A stretch of 64,000 nucleotides of DNA from positions 1,501,337-1,565,336 of the forward strand of contig MU867060.1 in NCBI GenBank assembly GCA_033725935.1, in the 5' to 3' direction. Shown one piece after another: positions 63,456 through 64,000 of this stretch. The notes beneath the pieces are model-generated. The model did no database searches. It was not told where the DNA came from and saw only the letters and a list, made by a program, of their open reading frames with translations. A program made the translations under genes and the position numbers. Each line of letters starts with the position of its first letter. Position 1 is the stretch's first letter. The stretch is from Cladorrhinum sp. PSN259 (Eukaryota; Ascomycota; Sordariomycetes; Sordariales; Podosporaceae).

Positions 63456-64000
63456 AAGATCCTCTAAATGGGAGGAGAGTTTTTTTTTCTTTCTCAGGGC
63501 AAGAATTGGTATAGGGTTGTTGTTGAACTTTTTTGAGCTGGGCGTTTTGCCACAAAGAGAAAGGGTTATTGTAAATAGCTGAAAGCATTTTAATGAATGA
63601 ATATCTCATGGCTTGGACGGTGGGTGGTGGGACGGGAAGGGTTGGATTGGACGATTGGTCGGTTGGTCTGCTAGACAAGAAGGGATGGATCAGACTGGAA
63701 GCCAACAAAAGGGAAAACAGAAAAGCAAATTCTGTCTTTTGCATTTTTGCTTGCAAATTGGACGGGCAAGAAGGATGACTTAGTTGGCGTTTTTAGATTT
63801 AAACTTACAGTAATACTATAATCTTGACTACTACTACTATTTATGTTGATTGTAATTGATAATTGGTGAATGATATAAATGTAAATAATAATAATATTTC
63901 GTACGCCGCTATGCCCTTGGCAGGGCTCGTCGGTCCCTCTACTGCTATTTACACAAGGAAAACCGTACCGTAAAGGCCGGCTGAAAAACCTCGTATCTAC
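63456..64000. other. 3' region of CYP51, no gene seen
   Basis: AT-rich terminator region to the window end. No gene is supported. Confidence 0.6.

Overview
The window is nuclear DNA of a filamentous ascomycete. The genes carry short (about 55-200 bp) GT-AG introns with CTAAC/CTGAC-type branch points. The gene set includes SPT8, PEX13, EMP24, ARF1, HSP78, PSF1, CYP51, a Kip2-type kinesin, TRI12-type MFS and RTA1-like proteins. The protein flavour and long pyrimidine-rich leaders suggest a Sordariomycete, probably Sordariales; that placement is inference. No rRNA, tRNA, CRISPR array or intact transposon was recognised.

Layout. 1-7.1 kb: 3' end of a TRI12-like MFS transporter; a bad assembly patch (77 G, 10 N, 22 C); a small secreted four-cysteine protein; a fungal-specific gene interrupted by two in-frame TAG codons; an RTA1-like protein; and a DUF1275 membrane protein. 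7.9-17.5 kb: secreted bicupin oxalate decarboxylase, an AAA+ ATPase, a frameshifted and truncated fragment of ribosomal protein uL1, a SWIM/RING zinc-finger protein, and a 168-bp tandem duplication of a decayed reading frame. 17.9-28.5 kb: an NFX1-type superfamily-1 RNA helicase (ZNFX1/Hrr1/SAD-3 type), SPT8 (SAGA), cyclophilin H on a shared promoter with SPT8, and PEX13. 30-36 kb: a DUF3405 type II membrane protein, EMP24 (p24 cargo receptor) and ARF1, with EMP24 and ARF1 divergent and both acting in ER-Golgi traffic. 36-43 kb: a 42-bp minisatellite that keeps a reading frame, mitochondrial HSP78 with a heat-shock-element-like promoter, and GINS subunit PSF1 with two MCB-like boxes. 43.6-64 kb: a SulP/STAS/cNMP-binding transporter (Vsb1/YGR125W type), a kinesin-7, an FUT8-like glycosyltransferase, and CYP51 with a CCAAT/CGAAT cluster upstream.

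Most genes are housekeeping and unlinked in function. The most unusual locus is 2261-4067. It is an otherwise intact spliced gene broken by exactly two in-frame stops, both TAG. In Sordariomycetes this is the stop type that A-to-I mRNA editing can turn into tryptophan during sexual development. All exon borders were deduced by eye from splice signals, frame continuity and family conservation.
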